A DNA stretch of 64,000 bases from Pseudomonas shahriarae (GTDB taxonomy: Bacteria; Pseudomonadota; Gammaproteobacteria; Pseudomonadales; Pseudomonadaceae), in contig NZ_CP077085.1 in NCBI RefSeq assembly GCF_014268455.2, forward strand, positions 3,017,001-3,081,000. The letters are read 5' to 3'. The notes under the pieces were generated by a model that made no database searches, was not told the origin of the DNA, and worked only from the letters and a program-made list of their open reading frames with translations. Positions within the stretch are counted from its first letter, which is position 1, and every line of letters starts with the position of its first letter. Below, piece by piece: positions 63,881 to 64,000 of this stretch. A program made the translations under genes and the position numbers.

Positions 63881-64000
63881 TCAGGCCTGCAGCAACTTTG
63901 GCCGCACAAACGATTCCAGCTCAGCCTCGATCGCTTCGATAATCCGCTCCACATCCGTGGCATTCATCACCGTGGCGCAGGGAATGCCAGCGATGGCAAT
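63881..64000 (-). CDS. C-terminal end of an unidentified protein (5' part outside window)
   Basis: The minus strand carries 39 codons from the window edge, reading IAIAGIPCATVMNATDVERI and ending ESFVRPKLLQA with a stop at 63881-63883. Codon use is typical of the genome. The fragment is too short to name a family with confidence. Confidence 0.6.
   Translation of the reverse strand: MAIAGIPCATVMNATDVERIIEAIEAELESFVRPKLLQA

Overview
The window is chromosomal DNA of a Pseudomonas, most likely of the P. fluorescens group. The evidence is the gene content: a benzoate dioxygenase operon with its XylS/BenR-type activator, OprD-family porins, a divergent mexT/mexS pair, the Pgm-type phosphoglucomutase, and Pseudomonas-style REP hairpins (GTGGGAGCGGGC arms). 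Most genes use GC-rich Pseudomonas codons. The exceptions are an FtsI-like gene at the left end and several genes between about 32.5 and 52.7 kb.

Layout. 0-4.1 kb: 3' end of a chemotaxis receptor, an FtsI-like penicillin-binding protein and the K+ transporter TrkH. 4.4-11.8 kb: benR-benABCD-benK-porin, which takes up benzoate and converts it to catechol. The benA promoter carries two clear BenR/XylS boxes, and A-rich Hfq/Crc-type motifs precede several starts. No cat genes follow, so catechol must be processed elsewhere. 11.8-15.4 kb: an amine/amino-acid oxidation module (FAD oxidase, RidA, YkvI-type permease) with a divergent XRE-cupin regulator. 15.4-19.6 kb: an MFS exporter with a divergent AraC regulator, followed by a scar holding the 3' remnants of a TonB receptor and a DyP peroxidase. 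19.6-32.4 kb: a LysR-controlled catabolic cluster with an alpha/beta hydrolase, a complete peptide-type ABC importer, a porin, a NylB-like serine hydrolase, an omega-aminotransferase and an aldehyde dehydrogenase. It looks built to import an amide- or ester-linked omega-amino compound, split it and oxidise the product.

32.5-39.3 kb is accessory: a ParDE-type toxin-antitoxin pair, a broken 5'-nucleotidase gene, two uncharacterised genes (one frameshifted) and a complete four-gene hxs (His-Xaa-Ser) system. That system has two radical SAM maturases, HxsD and an exported substrate HxsA with six HxS triplets and a peptidoglycan-binding domain. It is the most unusual system in the window. A fragment of a second parD gene lies at its far side.

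39.3-52.7 kb is a second accessory segment. It is bounded by direct repeats of about 170 bp that contain the 3' end of mexT. It carries LtrA, a YqhC-like AraC regulator, a periplasmic Mo-hydroxylase operon (diheme cytochrome c, IorA, IorB, XdhC, a MoaA paralogue and a shortened MobA-like protein), a small ribbon-helix-helix protein, a membrane protein, an IS66 remnant, and an aldo/keto reductase-SDR-LysR group. It adjoins intact mexT, where P. aeruginosa has mexEF-oprN.

52.8-64 kb returns to core-like genes: mexT/mexS, an uncharacterised protein with a MocR-type regulator, pgm, a pirin, a UvrD-like helicase with an unusual GxxxG tract, and the 3' end of an unidentified gene.
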